Source of the DNA: a virus
Reading direction: 5' to 3' (one strand)
DNA: 22,595 bases
Virus record (IMG/VR): IMGVR_UViG_3300037852_000367
Span: 1 to 22,595 of that record
The notes under the pieces were generated by a model. It was not told the origin of the DNA, ran no database searches, and saw only the letters and a program-made list of their open reading frames with translations. The translations under genes and the position numbers were made by a program. Of the stretch, positions 1-6,215 are shown piece after piece. Positions within the stretch are counted from its first letter, which is position 1; each line of letters starts with the position of its first letter.

Positions 1-240
1 GTTGAAGAGGCGAGCGCGGTGTTTAGCGGCTAACGCGGGATTCGCGGCAAAATAGGCTGCGCGGTCGTGCTTACGACGGTTGTCGCGCCCGGCCAGCCAG
101 AACGCGTAGCCAACGTAGCTGCGCGGGGGCGGCTTAGAGCGGGGGTCTCGGTAGCCCCGGCGGTAGTAACCGTCGTAGTTCACCCACTTGTCGTGCTCGG
201 TCAGGGCGCGGTCGTAGTCGCGCCGCTGGTCGGGGGTCAC
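1..240 (-). CDS. Hypothetical protein, 3' end outside the window (partial)
   Basis: An open frame of 80 codons begins with GTG at 240 and runs off the left edge without a stop. The GTG overlaps the TGA stop of the upstream gene (bases 237-240 read GTGA on the minus strand), the same coupled arrangement seen elsewhere in this unit, and this is the main reason to believe it. The visible product is polar and rich in Arg, Tyr and Asp, with a YYRRGYRDPRSKPPPRSY stretch near residues 22-39 and a YVGYAFWLAGRDNRRKHDRA segment at about 39-58. I recognise no domain. It is probably a small phage accessory protein; only the N-terminal part can be judged. Confidence 0.6.
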   Translation of the reverse strand, partial: MTPDQRRDYDRALTEHDKWVNYDGYYRRGYRDPRSKPPPRSYVGYAFWLAGRDNRRKHDRAAYFAANPALAAKHRARLFN

Positions 241-458
241 GGCTCATCGCCCATAAGCTGCCGCGAGACGTAGACGTCGAGGTCCGCGTCGGCGAGGTAG
301 ACCTTCGTGTCGGGGACGTACAACCCATCGCCCTCGTGTGCCACGCGGCGTAGGGACGCGAAGAGGCCGACATCGCGAGCGGCGATCAGGGACGCGCGGA
401 GCTCGGCTATCGCGGCACGGATGCGGGCGGTGTGCTCGGAGTCGGTCTGGGCTTGCAT
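237..458 (-). CDS. Hypothetical 73-aa protein
   Basis: This 73-residue frame starts with ATG at 458, preceded by GGAGAG (465-470) at a 6-base spacing. It ends in a GTGA overlap with the next gene to the left. The N-terminal half is Ala/Arg/Glu rich and predicted helical (residues 8-40). The C-terminal half has the run VYLADADLDVYVSRQLMG, which could be a short strand-helix. No family is recognised. It lies last but one in the visible leftward unit and is separated from the preceding gene by 66 bases that may hold a weak promoter, so it could be transcribed partly on its own. Confidence 0.65.
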   Translation of the reverse strand: MQAQTDSEHTARIRAAIAELRASLIAARDVGLFASLRRVAHEGDGLYVPDTKVYLADADLDVYVSRQLMGDEP

Positions 459-486
459 CGGATGCTCTCCGGTTAGCGGTGAGGGG

Positions 487-515
487 AGCCTAGCGCGTGG
501 CGGGTGATTAGTAAA
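487..515 (-). promoter_or_regulatory. Weak candidate promoter in the 66-bp gap
   Basis: On the minus strand TTTACT (510-515) is followed after exactly 17 bases by TAGGCT (487-492). The -35 and spacing match the two stronger candidates at 4985-5013 and 5396-5424, and the spacer is similarly C-rich. The -10 box is poor (3 of 6 to TATAAT). A start near 480 would give a leader of about 20 bases for the 73-aa gene. Seen by eye only. Confidence 0.25.
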
Positions 516-524
516 TAGTAAAAT

Positions 525-776
525 TTAGGAGGCGTTGGCGCGGCGCTCGGTTTGGGCTACTAGGCAGTCTTCGATGGCTCGGTCGCGGGTGCGCTTGACG
601 TCGGCATCGGTGAGGCCGGTCACGATCAGCACGTCGGGGGTAGTGGTCAGGTCGCCGTCGCGGTAATCGCCGTCGATCAGGAGGTAGGTACGGGTCTCTC
701 CCAGGAGGCTCACCAGGAGCTCGGAAATCTGGGTCTTGCCGCAGCCCTGTGGGCCGGTGAGGATTATGGTGAGCAT
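525..776 (-). CDS. Mini P-loop NTPase-like protein, 83 aa
   Basis: The ATG at 776 is preceded by AAAGGA, well spaced. Residues 3-16 read TIILTGPQGCGKTQ, a textbook Walker A loop (GxxGxGKT, residues 8-15) after a beta strand. YLLIDGD (about 31-37) could be a degenerate Walker B strand, and DVLIVTG (48-54) looks like a further core strand. At 83 residues it is far shorter than a normal P-loop NTPase domain (about 150-200), so it is either a minimal nucleotide-binding protein or a remnant; the clean start and stop favour an intact gene. Its role is unknown. Location next to the replication unit suggests nucleotide or DNA metabolism, by inference only. Confidence 0.7.
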   Translation of the reverse strand: MLTIILTGPQGCGKTQISELLVSLLGETRTYLLIDGDYRDGDLTTTPDVLIVTGLTDADVKRTRDRAIEDCLVAQTERRANAS

Positions 777-791
777 GGGGGTAGTCCTTTC

Positions 792-1067
792 TTATGTCGG
801 CCAAGGCACATCCCATGGCTGCGTGCCATCTGGGGTATCGCGACCGATGACGGACGTGCTTGCCTCCTCGGGCAGGCGGCTGTCGATGTAGCCCTGCGTC
901 AGGCCAGCGCTATTGTCGAGGTGGATTGAAGTGTCGGCCATCATTGCCACGAGGTGCGGAGTGGGATGCGCAATCGGGTTCGTTAATAACAGCGCTAGTG
1001 CACGCAAAATAGTTACCTGATTGCCTAAGATCACATGCTCGGTCTTGGTTAGGGGAGGGTGGGGCAT
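792..1067 (-). CDS. Hypothetical 91-aa protein
   Basis: This frame starts with ATG at 1067, two bases after the stop (1069-1071) of the upstream gene, and ends 16 bases before the mini P-loop gene. The product is not charged-rich. A central segment ILGNQVTILRALALLLTNPI (about residues 13-32) is hydrophobic and probably an amphipathic helix, and the C-terminus ends in TQPWDVPWPT. I do not recognise a family. Tight packing between two real genes is the principal support for it; another start cannot be excluded. Confidence 0.6.
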   Translation of the reverse strand: MPHPPLTKTEHVILGNQVTILRALALLLTNPIAHPTPHLVAMMADTSIHLDNSAGLTQGYIDSRLPEEASTSVIGRDTPDGTQPWDVPWPT

Positions 1068-1068
1068 G

Positions 1069-1365
1069 TTAGTCTTTCCCCATAGCTTCGATCTCGGCTT
1101 CTAACTCGTCCCACCAAGCACGTTCCTCGGGAGTGCGCTCATCCGGGATGTCGTCTTCCGGCTCTGACATGGCGATGATGCAGTCGACGGCGCGCGGAGG
1201 GTCACAATCGATGTAAAGATCGCCCAGCGTATCTTCGTCCGTGGCATCCGGCGGTAGATTAGCCTCACCACCGTAGTGTTGGATAAGTGCCAACTGGACT
1301 TGCTCGCGCCACAGCGGATAGGGCAAGTCGCGCTCGATGATGCATACATCGTCTATAAACTTCAT
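1069..1365 (-). CDS. Hypothetical acidic 98-aa protein
   Basis: The ATG at 1365 overlaps the TGA stop of the GIY-YIG gene (ATGA, 1362-1365), so translation is probably coupled. The product is strongly acidic, especially from residue 40 onward (TDEDTLGDLYIDCD, EPEDDIPDERTPEERAWWDE), and the C-terminus EERAWWDELEAEIEAMGKD is a likely helix. Small acidic phage proteins are often host-takeover factors or DNA mimics, but nothing in this sequence proves either. No known domain is recognised. Confidence 0.65.
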   Translation of the reverse strand: MKFIDDVCIIERDLPYPLWREQVQLALIQHYGGEANLPPDATDEDTLGDLYIDCDPPRAVDCIIAMSEPEDDIPDERTPEERAWWDELEAEIEAMGKD

Positions 1366-2312
1366 CTGACTGACTCCTCTTCTGAGAATTTTCCAAAATA
1401 GACGGCTGGCGAAAGACCAGTCTCTTTGATCGCCAACGTATCGAGAGATGACCGCAGCGCCATCAGCGTTCGAATTATCCTTCCGATACGCGTCGCGGCC
1501 TCTGTATTTCTCGGGCGGGCATTGTAGAGGAGAGCTTGTGCGTTAGTCAGCGCCCAGTGCGCTCGCGAGAGATCCTTGCCCATGACAATATGCTCAGAGG
1601 CGATAAAGTGTAGCGGTCGTTTAGCGCGCCGAAGCTGCTCTTTCTCCAAATCGGTCAAAGGCGGTCCCCCAGCGCGCTCGCGCAATATGGCGCGAACCTG
1701 GGCAGCACGGAGATGGAAAAGAAACTCACTAGACGGCTCATGATCGTACAACCAAGACCTAACAGCCTGCGTGCTCCTAACGAGCTTGAGTCCTATGTCG
1801 CAGAATCGAGCGCCGTGTGCCGTACCTAACAGTCCAGGGAGCGGACACAGAAACATCTCCACCGCAGACAGTTTTTCTCTGGCAGTAACCGCCTGTCGAA
1901 GTGCAACCACAGGTTCGTAGGGAATTGATCGAATAATCTCCGGCGGTTTATCGCTCACTTGGGTAAAAGTTGGCTCAATTAGGTCAATAGTCGCGTTGTC
2001 GTTCACGCCGGTCGGCAAGGTGCTTGTTTCTACAAAGCTCTCTGGTGCTACGGTGCGGAGGCGGTGATTATCTATGAAATCCAAAAGCTCCGGAGCTGGG
2101 AAGAAGAATTCGCGTCCAGGCGCATCATTCACGTTCAAGTACTGAAAACGCCGATGTAAACGACCTTCGTCGCGTTGCATCCCTGGAATTACCAACCGTA
2201 CCGCAAACTTACAGTGATGCTGCAAATTGAGTTGCTTGATTCGAGCGTAAAGATCGTTAGTGAAGCCAATCTTTATCTCCTCGCGATGAGGGTGCCAGAG
2301 AAAATAGATCAA
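1362..2312 (-). CDS. GIY-YIG (T5orf172/Mug113-like) nuclease-domain protein, 316 aa
   Basis: The start is TTG at 2312, overlapping the primase stop (TTGA); GAGGA lies about 9 bases upstream. Residues 1-85 fit the T5orf172/Mug113 branch of the GIY-YIG superfamily: IYFLWH (strand 1), IKIGFT (13-18, the KIG half of the motif), a helix starting LYARIKQL with the conserved Arg (about 24), VIPG, then DEGRLHRRF (about 48-56) with the catalytic-type Glu and His, and EFFF. The remaining 230 residues are unrecognised and mostly helical. Family members cut DNA or are of unknown role in phages. Base composition is more AT-rich than the flanking primase, hinting at separate acquisition. Homing, restriction or repair functions are all possible. 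Confidence 0.7.
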   Translation of the reverse strand: MIYFLWHPHREEIKIGFTNDLYARIKQLNLQHHCKFAVRLVIPGMQRDEGRLHRRFQYLNVNDAPGREFFFPAPELLDFIDNHRLRTVAPESFVETSTLPTGVNDNATIDLIEPTFTQVSDKPPEIIRSIPYEPVVALRQAVTAREKLSAVEMFLCPLPGLLGTAHGARFCDIGLKLVRSTQAVRSWLYDHEPSSEFLFHLRAAQVRAILRERAGGPPLTDLEKEQLRRAKRPLHFIASEHIVMGKDLSRAHWALTNAQALLYNARPRNTEAATRIGRIIRTLMALRSSLDTLAIKETGLSPAVYFGKFSEEESVR

Positions 2313-4657
2313 AACGGCGGGTCCTCTTCTTCGTCTATCGTCCGATCACGCGGACCGAAATCACTAAATTGGGGCTCACGGGTACCGAAGCGGTCGTCGT
2401 ATGACTTTGGCGGCTCTTGGGTTCCGGCCTGGAGTTGGGCGGCGGTGAGCGCGGCCTCATAGGTGGCGCCGTCGCCGAAGTAGAGCGCGTGTTTGGCGTT
2501 GGGAGGGCGGTACGTGGCGATGAATATCTCGCGCTGGCGAGCGTCGCCCTTAACGTAGCAACGAGTCGGCGCGCCGTGCAGCCGGAGCACCTTGCGCTCC
2601 CAGCCGATCTCGCGCATCACCTCACCGAGGCGGGCGTTATCGGTCTGCAGTCGGCGCTCGTTGGGCTTGTCGATGATGGTCCAGATGTCATCAGTGAATA
2701 TCTTGCCAACACGGTCCTTGAGCTGCCGATTTATCGTGCTGGCCCACGGCTCCTCGATACGGTGGAACTCTTGGACCTCGGCCGCCGCCACCCAGAGGGA
2801 CTCATCGAGGCGAATGCTCTCGCCCAGCGTTTCGTAGTGAGCGGCCTCGGCCCATAGTTGATCGCGGATGGCGATAAGCCCAGCCACGTTGAACCGCTTG
2901 CGCACGACAACGGGCCAGAAGCGGCGGTTGCCGGTACTGTCGCGCAGGAACGTCTCGACATTGGTCGTACCAAAGATGACGCACTGACGGGGCCAGTCTA
3001 TCGTGAAGTGACCGTAAGCCATCCTCCCGGAGTCCACGGTCTTGCTAAGGAACTTCTTGACCGCCTCGACGTCGCGCTTGCCTATACCCTCAAGTTCACT
3101 GACCTCGATGATCCAGCGCCCCGCCATCTCCTCTATAGCCTCGCGGTCTCGCGACCCGAGGTGCACCGAATCGCTGAACCACTCGCGGCGCGGGCACAGT
3201 GCGGCTAGCAGAGACGATTTGTCCGTGCCTTGGGTCGGGTCGACAAGGACGAGCATCTCGTCAAACTTGCACCCCGGATGACGCACGCGGCGCACGGCGG
3301 CCACCAGCATCAACCGGCTTATCGCTCGGTTGAGCTCGGTGTCGGCGACGTCCCCGTGGTCGATGAGCCACTTCTCGATCCTGGGGACACCGTCCCAAGA
3401 CAGGGATTTCAGGTAGTCGAGGACGGGATGGTAGGAGTTGCGCTGGCCAATGTCGATTATCGTCTCGTTGAATGCGGGAATGGTAGGTAGGAAGCCGAAG
3501 CGTCGGTTGATCTCGTGTGCCAGGAACACGTTCTCCCGGTCGCTGACCAAGCGAAGGGGTCCGGCTCCATTGAGCTTATCGCGCCCTACGAACATATCGT
3601 ATGTGACGCGGACGCCCATCTGGGTCAGCGCGCGCTCGATGTTGGTAGGATTGTCCTTGAGCACGGCACCGCTCTTCGGGTTGCGCAACCAGTCCTTATC
3701 GACGGCGTCGCGGGCCTTGCGAAGTTGTCGGTTGGCGTAGCTTGCCGGGTTGCCCTGGTCCCGCACGTGCTGGCTGAGCCCATAGGCTGAATCCGTGAGA
3801 AATGGGTATATTTCATCGTCGTTCCATCCGCGGCGAATGAGCATACAGATGACGTACCACAGCATCTTGGAGCGGTCGTTGGAGTGCTCGGATGCGTCGC
3901 CCGACTTGATAAGCTTGCGGAGCTTGGCGTCGAGACCTTCGAGCGTGTGCGCGTTGTCGCCGAACGCGGGTTCGTCGGGCGGCGGCAGGCTCCCGTCATC
4001 GGGGTAGTGCGGCACTGGGTCGCGGTCCAGGGAGAATGTCGTCTCCCAGTCGGCGTCGACGACACGCGCCAACATCGGCCGACGACCCTTGGCCACTTTC
4101 ACGACGTTGGGGACGTTGATCGTGCCGGGCAGCCGCATCAGCCGGTTGTGGTTCTGCACGGAGTCCGCGCCGACGTTCCGCTGGATCGCCTTGTTAACAG
4201 ATTCAGCGCGGTCGCCGTACTCGGAGAGCGGCGTTGGCGCGTCGAGCCGCCAGAAACCCTGGAAGCCACCTCCGGAAAAGATGATGAGCGGCGGTGGGGG
4301 TTCGAGCGAGCGTAAACGCGCTAGGAGGCTGGCTTCCTGCTCGGGGTCCTGGGTTCCAGGTAGATCCAGATCGACATAGTGCGAGATGACGTGGGTTATC
4401 TGCTCCTTGGTCGGCGACGTTCGGATCGACGGATCAGCGCGGTTAGCCGAGAAGTACAGGTTCCAGATACCCTGCCACCCGTCGATGAACGCAGCGGCCG
4501 TGGTTTCCTGGCCAGGATAGAAGACGCGGGCTTCGGTCTTCGCTCGCTGCTCTTTGGCTTTGGTGGGTTCAATCGCGACGACGACCCAAGGTCCAGCGGG
4601 CTCCCAGCGGGCTAGCCAGTCGAGTGCTGCGGGCGTATCGCCCCGGAGCGGTTCCAA
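2309..4657 (-). CDS. Bifunctional primase-helicase (AEP/RepB-like primase plus VirE helicase)
   Basis: This 782-residue protein starts with TTG at 4657, with AGGAG 7 bases upstream. The N-terminal half resembles archaeo-eukaryotic-type primases of plasmids and phages: VDLDL (95-99) supplies the DxD metal ligands, SGGGFQGFW (128-136) and QNHNRLMRLPGTIN (168-181) match the later motifs. The C-terminal half is a VirE/superfamily 3-type helicase: SWDGVPRIEKWL (420-431), P-loop TQGTDKSS (475-482), Walker B WIIEVSE (515-521), GTTN (563-566) and TGNRRFW (575-581). Together these would prime and unwind DNA at the phage origin. The P-loop has Asp479 where Gly is usual before the Lys. The gene lies just left of the GTTAC array and is the centre of the replication unit. 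Confidence 0.88.
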   Translation of the reverse strand: MEPLRGDTPAALDWLARWEPAGPWVVVAIEPTKAKEQRAKTEARVFYPGQETTAAAFIDGWQGIWNLYFSANRADPSIRTSPTKEQITHVISHYVDLDLPGTQDPEQEASLLARLRSLEPPPPLIIFSGGGFQGFWRLDAPTPLSEYGDRAESVNKAIQRNVGADSVQNHNRLMRLPGTINVPNVVKVAKGRRPMLARVVDADWETTFSLDRDPVPHYPDDGSLPPPDEPAFGDNAHTLEGLDAKLRKLIKSGDASEHSNDRSKMLWYVICMLIRRGWNDDEIYPFLTDSAYGLSQHVRDQGNPASYANRQLRKARDAVDKDWLRNPKSGAVLKDNPTNIERALTQMGVRVTYDMFVGRDKLNGAGPLRLVSDRENVFLAHEINRRFGFLPTIPAFNETIIDIGQRNSYHPVLDYLKSLSWDGVPRIEKWLIDHGDVADTELNRAISRLMLVAAVRRVRHPGCKFDEMLVLVDPTQGTDKSSLLAALCPRREWFSDSVHLGSRDREAIEEMAGRWIIEVSELEGIGKRDVEAVKKFLSKTVDSGRMAYGHFTIDWPRQCVIFGTTNVETFLRDSTGNRRFWPVVVRKRFNVAGLIAIRDQLWAEAAHYETLGESIRLDESLWVAAAEVQEFHRIEEPWASTINRQLKDRVGKIFTDDIWTIIDKPNERRLQTDNARLGEVMREIGWERKVLRLHGAPTRCYVKGDARQREIFIATYRPPNAKHALYFGDGATYEAALTAAQLQAGTQEPPKSYDDRFGTREPQFSDFGPRDRTIDEEEDPPF

Positions 4658-4666
4658 CGGAAGCTC

Positions 4667-4954
4667 CTACGCCGCTACCGTTTCCTTGTTCACAATGGGA
4701 TAGAGTTGCCACCGCGCATCATCACGCAGGATAAAGTAGACGCGGTTGCCGTCTGGCCCGTCGAAGGGGACGCACTCGTGCTTGCGGAGCCAGCGGCGGA
4801 GGGCGCTGACGAGGCTTTCGTCCTCCTCGGCGTAAGACGAGATTGCGGCGAGGATCGTCTCGTTGCCCTCGATCGCGGCCGTGACCACTTGGCGTGGCGT
4901 CACGTGAGTGTTGCGGAAAGTTTCCCACCAAGCCCCGACGATCTGCTCGGACAA
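4667..4954 (-). CDS. Small replication-associated protein resembling a helicase-primase C-terminal domain, 95 aa
   Basis: The start is TTG at 4954 with GGAGG five bases upstream; the stop lies 9 bases before the primase start. The pattern AWWETF...VTPRQVV...LVSALRRWLRKHECVPFDG...ARWQLYPI resembles, from memory, the small winged-helix-like domain often fused to the C-terminus of phage helicases or primases (W-W, VTA, R-x-L/W-L and a final W-x-L). Here it is a separate gene directly in front of a VirE-type primase-helicase, so it may work with that protein or bind the adjacent repeat array. It is the first gene of the leftward unit. The assignment is tentative. Confidence 0.65.
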   Translation of the reverse strand: MSEQIVGAWWETFRNTHVTPRQVVTAAIEGNETILAAISSYAEEDESLVSALRRWLRKHECVPFDGPDGNRVYFILRDDARWQLYPIVNKETVAA

Positions 4955-4976
4955 TAACGCCTCCCCGATACGCTAA

Positions 4977-4996
4977 GCCCGCTTACTATAGCGGGC
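4977..4996. repeat. Inverted repeat around the leftward -10 box
   Basis: GCCCGC (4977-4982) and GCGGGC (4991-4996) form a perfect 6-bp dyad with an 8-base centre TTACTATA. The centre contains the leftward -10 element (TATAGT on the minus strand), so at DNA level it looks like an operator over the promoter rather than an RNA hairpin. Confidence 0.5.
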
Positions 4997-5013
4997 GGTG
5001 GTTTGCGGGTAAA
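4985..5013 (-). promoter_or_regulatory. Candidate sigma70-type promoter for the replication unit
   Basis: On the minus strand TTTACC (5008-5013) and TATAGT (4985-4990) are separated by 17 bases. Four of six -35 bases and five of six -10 bases match the sigma70 consensus. Transcription would begin near 4978, giving a leader of about 25 bases before the TTG at 4954. The element shares TTTACCCGC, spacing and GCTATA with the rightward candidate at 5396-5424. Confidence 0.5.
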
Positions 5014-5071
5014 TAGGTATTTATTTTCTGATCATCGTTTGGTTTTATGGAGCTAAAGTGGGGGTTACGTA

Positions 5072-5169
5072 GGTAACGGTAGGTTACGATAGCTATTAAT
5101 AGCCGAATAGGGGGTTACGCGGTTACGGGTTAACTTATTGATATTGCTTAGGCGTAACCTACCGTTACC
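5072..5169. repeat. 17-bp perfect inverted repeat inside the GTTAC array
   Basis: GGTAACGGTAGGTTACG at 5072-5088 recurs as its exact reverse complement at 5153-5169. Twelve bases of it (ACGGTAGGTTAC) occur again in direct orientation at 5311-5322. The arms flank a 64-base centre that holds the 12-bp palindrome at 5092-5103 and two more GTTAC copies. Confidence 0.7.
5092..5103. repeat. Perfect 12-bp palindrome GCTATTAATAGC
   Basis: The sequence is its own reverse complement and sits between the first two GTTAC groups. Its arms GCTAT/ATAGC recur in the palindrome at 8464-8475. A dimeric DNA-binding protein could use both, though one such palindrome alone would not be significant. Confidence 0.5.
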
Positions 5170-5395
5170 CGTAACTACCTATGTCGTACTCTTTGCCAAG
5201 AATTTGCGTAGCGTTATTTTCTTCTCTCTTTTATTAATATATAGGTTACGGGGGTAACAGTAGTAACGTTCAAGGGATTCTGCGGGTTTGAGCCGTAACC
5301 GCTGGACGTTACGGTAGGTTACTCACCTTCGCTGGTTGGGCGATCTTAAAGTCCCACCTTAACTTCCACCCCCTATCCCACCATAATCAAACGAC

Positions 5396-5424
5396 TTTAC
5401 CCGCCCCCGAACCCAAGCTATAAG
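5396..5424 (+). promoter_or_regulatory. Candidate sigma70-type promoter for the late unit
   Basis: TTTACC (5396-5401) and TATAAG (5419-5424) are spaced by 17 bases. The nine bases TTTACCCGC and the GCTATA junction are identical in position to the divergent promoter at 4985-5013. Transcription would begin near 5431, about 30 bases before the preferred start of the NusG-like gene. Confidence 0.5.
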
Positions 5425-5426
5425 CG

Positions 5427-5450
5427 CTCCCCAGCACACAGCTTGGGGAG
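5427..5450 (+). promoter_or_regulatory. Inverted repeat covering the ribosome binding site of the NusG-like gene
   Basis: CTCCCC (5427-5432) pairs with GGGGAG (5445-5450); AGC (5433-5435) and GCT (5441-5443) extend the stem around an ACACA loop with one bulged T. The right arm is the Shine-Dalgarno sequence. If transcription starts upstream of 5427 it could form an RNA hairpin that hides the site. If it starts near 5431, as the -10 box suggests, the left arm is mostly untranscribed and the dyad is more likely an operator. Confidence 0.4.
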
Positions 5451-5459
5451 ATGCAAACC

Positions 5460-6059
5460 TTGACCGATCGCTGGCACGCCGCCTTCACCTCGTTCGGGCT
5501 TGAGCCGCTGGCTTTGCGCAACCTCGCGGGCGGAGCGCCGAACCCGGATCCGCGGTGGCTGGCCGGTGCCACGTACCGGGCGATCTGGCCGCGCTACGTT
5601 GAGCGGCGCACGTGGCGCAACACGACGCGGGAGATGGTGCGGGGGCTGTCGGCCGGCATGATGTTGATCAGCTTCGACGGATCGGATGGCAGTGTCTGGC
5701 ACGACGTGCGCAACCGCTGTGGCGAGAGGACCCGGTTCATCGGCGGCGAGTACCCGGACCCGGTGGCCGACAGCGAGGTCGCGCGGCTGATGGAGCGGGC
5801 CGTCACCGCTGACGGCGAGCTCAAGCTTCCGGAGGCCGAGAAGTTCTCTGTCGACGTCAAGGTGGGGGATAGCGTGCGGTCGCTGCTAGGGGCAACGGGC
5901 GTGGTGCTCTGGCTCGATGCCAAGGGCTGCCGTGTGCAGACGATGATGTTCGGGAGGCTGATTCCGGCGTGGTTCCCGCATGGGGATTACGAGAAGGTTT
6001 ATGCGGAGGATAAGGACTTGCGGACGCCGCAGTATGGGCGACGGAAGCGGGTGGGGTAA
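5460..6059 (+). CDS. NusG-like transcription elongation/antitermination factor (NGN plus KOW)
   Basis: I prefer the TTG at 5460 (199 aa) because GGGGAG (5445-5450) is 9 bases upstream; the ATG at 5451 directly touches that site. The pattern follows NusG/RfaH. IWPRYVERR...REMVRGLSAGMMLISFD (42-73) matches the vlvP...R.r...r..fPGYvfv core, and VWHDVRNRCGERTRFIGG...PDPVADSEVARLM (79-111) matches W..vr...gv.gfvg...P.pl.d.Ev..l. A KOW segment VGDSVRSLLGATGVVLWLD (135-153) ends in MMFGRLIPAWF (162-172). The family binds RNA polymerase to prevent or modulate pausing and termination. As the first gene after the late promoter it could let polymerase read the more than 17-kb late operon. The usual N-terminal strand is not obvious. 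Confidence 0.65.
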   Translation: MTDRWHAAFTSFGLEPLALRNLAGGAPNPDPRWLAGATYRAIWPRYVERRTWRNTTREMVRGLSAGMMLISFDGSDGSVWHDVRNRCGERTRFIGGEYPDPVADSEVARLMERAVTADGELKLPEAEKFSVDVKVGDSVRSLLGATGVVLWLDAKGCRVQTMMFGRLIPAWFPHGDYEKVYAEDKDLRTPQYGRRKRVG

Positions 6060-6068
6060 AAATAGTGC

Positions 6069-6095
6069 TTTACAGGGGCTGGATTTTACTATAGG
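6069..6095 (+). promoter_or_regulatory. Weak promoter-like element before the terminase genes
   Basis: TTTACA (6069-6074) precedes TATAGG (6090-6095) by only 15 bases in the gap between the NusG-like and small terminase genes. The boxes resemble those of the two divergent promoters but the spacing is short. The rest of the 6060-6215 gap shows no clear terminator or small gene. Confidence 0.2.
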
Positions 6096-6215
6096 CGCTA
6101 AGGATTAGGGTGCGAAACTTCCCGCGATAATGGGGTCGAGAGCATCTGTTGTGTTTCTTTTGCGTGAATTCTGCGTCAAGGGATGCGGGACGCGCAACGC
6201 GCCTTTAAGGATTTC

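Larger units (their letters stand above)
5064..5322. repeat. Iteron-like GTTAC/GTAAC array; candidate replication origin or control region
   Basis: The core GTTAC or its complement GTAAC occurs 14 times, starting at 5064, 5073, 5083, 5114, 5122, 5154, 5164, 5171, 5245, 5254, 5263, 5295, 5308 and 5318. About 0.5 copies would be expected by chance in this length. Copies come in groups of two or three spaced 7-13 bases apart, near one helical turn, in both orientations. An AT-rich tract (about 5213-5244) lies between the third and fourth groups. The whole gene-free stretch 4955-5459 separates the divergent replication and late units. This is typical of origins with initiator sites, but a regulator array is equally possible. 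Confidence 0.65.

Noticed and set aside
4981-4998. T7-like promoter core (TTACTATAGCGGG, and a similar TTTTACTATAGG near 6084)
   Set aside because: Only eight or nine bases match, no single-subunit RNA polymerase gene is seen, and the site is better explained by the minus-strand -10 box.
5064-5322. CRISPR-like array
   Set aside because: The repeated unit is only five to seven bases, in both orientations and with irregular short gaps; no spacers.
6060-6182. Intrinsic terminator after the NusG-like gene
   Set aside because: No GC-rich hairpin followed by a T run was found.
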